Part shown: in pieces, positions 63,731 to 64,000 of the stretch
Layout: each line of letters starts with the position of its first letter
How positions within the stretch are numbered: the stretch's first letter is position 1
Source of the DNA: Bradyrhizobium sp. 139
GTDB lineage: Bacteria; Pseudomonadota; Alphaproteobacteria; Rhizobiales; Xanthobacteraceae
Direction: 5' to 3'
Assembly (NCBI RefSeq): GCF_023074175.1
Contig: NZ_JADPKS010000149.1
Coordinates: forward strand, 1-64,000
DNA length: 64,000 nt
Translations under genes and position numbers: made by a program
The notes under the pieces: model-generated
Databases searched by the model: none
Told to the model about the DNA's origin: nothing
The model's input: only the letters and a program-made list of their open reading frames with translations

Positions 63731-64000
63731 TTCCTGCGCTAGCTCTCGCAGCCAGCGTTGCCTCTCCTCGAGTTACTGAGTATCGGATCATCGATCAAGC
63801 GGAGCGATACCCCAATTCGCGACCTCTGCGTCAGGTTCTAAACGCATCCCAATCTTAGAACGAAGTCAGCCGACGATTCGCATTTGAACCGGCACCAGAT
63901 CGGCGGGCCTTTACCAGCTCGAATTTAGGCCAGAGGAATTGAACTGTTAGGCGACATTAGGTCGAGAGACAGAGCCGTACGATTCACTCAGAAGAAGGGT
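63731..64000. other. Window end, no gene recognised
   Basis: No frame with a recognisable domain. It may be the rest of the IS66-derived region running out of the window. Confidence 0.4.

Overview
The window looks like part of a symbiosis island of a Bradyrhizobium-type alphaproteobacterium. The evidence is GC-rich coding sequence, a complete uptake-hydrogenase (hup/hyp) cluster in Bradyrhizobium order, a complete six-gene rhizobitoxine cluster in the rtxACDEFG order, and the many broken insertion sequences, ICE remnants and frameshifted genes typical of these islands. The species cannot be fixed from sequence alone.

Layout. (1) 0-10 kb: a frameshifted FAD oxidoreductase, an IS5-type remnant, and a peptide-type ABC transporter operon (SBP, two permeases, ATPase cut short) next to a frameshifted flavin monooxygenase; then an XRE regulator. 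(2) 10-18 kb: a SAM methyltransferase, a NodU-like carbamoyltransferase enclosed by degenerate direct repeats, an EamA exporter, and IS630 and DDE transposase remnants. (3) 18-28 kb: a catabolic island with GH88 hydrolase, class III CoA-transferase, LacI regulator, CehA/McbA metallohydrolase, MFS symporter and enoyl-CoA hydratase. Four copies of one palindromic motif centred on GAAATCGATTTC lie in its intergenic spaces and probably define a LacI regulon. (4) 28.5-32 kb: the remnant of an integrative-element control module (XRE, ImmA-like protease with a stop codon, DUF5659 protein, primase fragment).

(5) 32-49 kb: the hydrogenase cluster, all on the minus strand: hupSLCDF, then hupGHIJK-hypABFCDE-hypX, nearly every junction overlapping by 1-10 bases. 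The structural and maturation genes read open throughout. The regulators at both ends are destroyed: hupU and hupV (H2 sensor) upstream, and hoxA (response regulator) downstream, which is cut at a clean junction with the ICE primase fragment. A sigma54-type -24/-12 element before hupS and a near-consensus FixK/FNR box before hupG remain, so expression may now depend on symbiotic/microaerobic regulators rather than on H2 sensing.

(6) 49-54 kb: sparse, with a small unknown protein, a DpaL-like PLP lyase, a membrane-anchored coiled-coil protein and a group II intron fragment. (7) 54.4-62.4 kb: the rhizobitoxine operon, with the fused aminotransferase/sulfhydrylase RtxA, the desaturase RtxC, and amidotransferase, DMT exporter, ATP-grasp and glutamine-synthetase-like genes. 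(8) 62.4-64 kb: a promoter-containing gap and opposed IS66 fragments.
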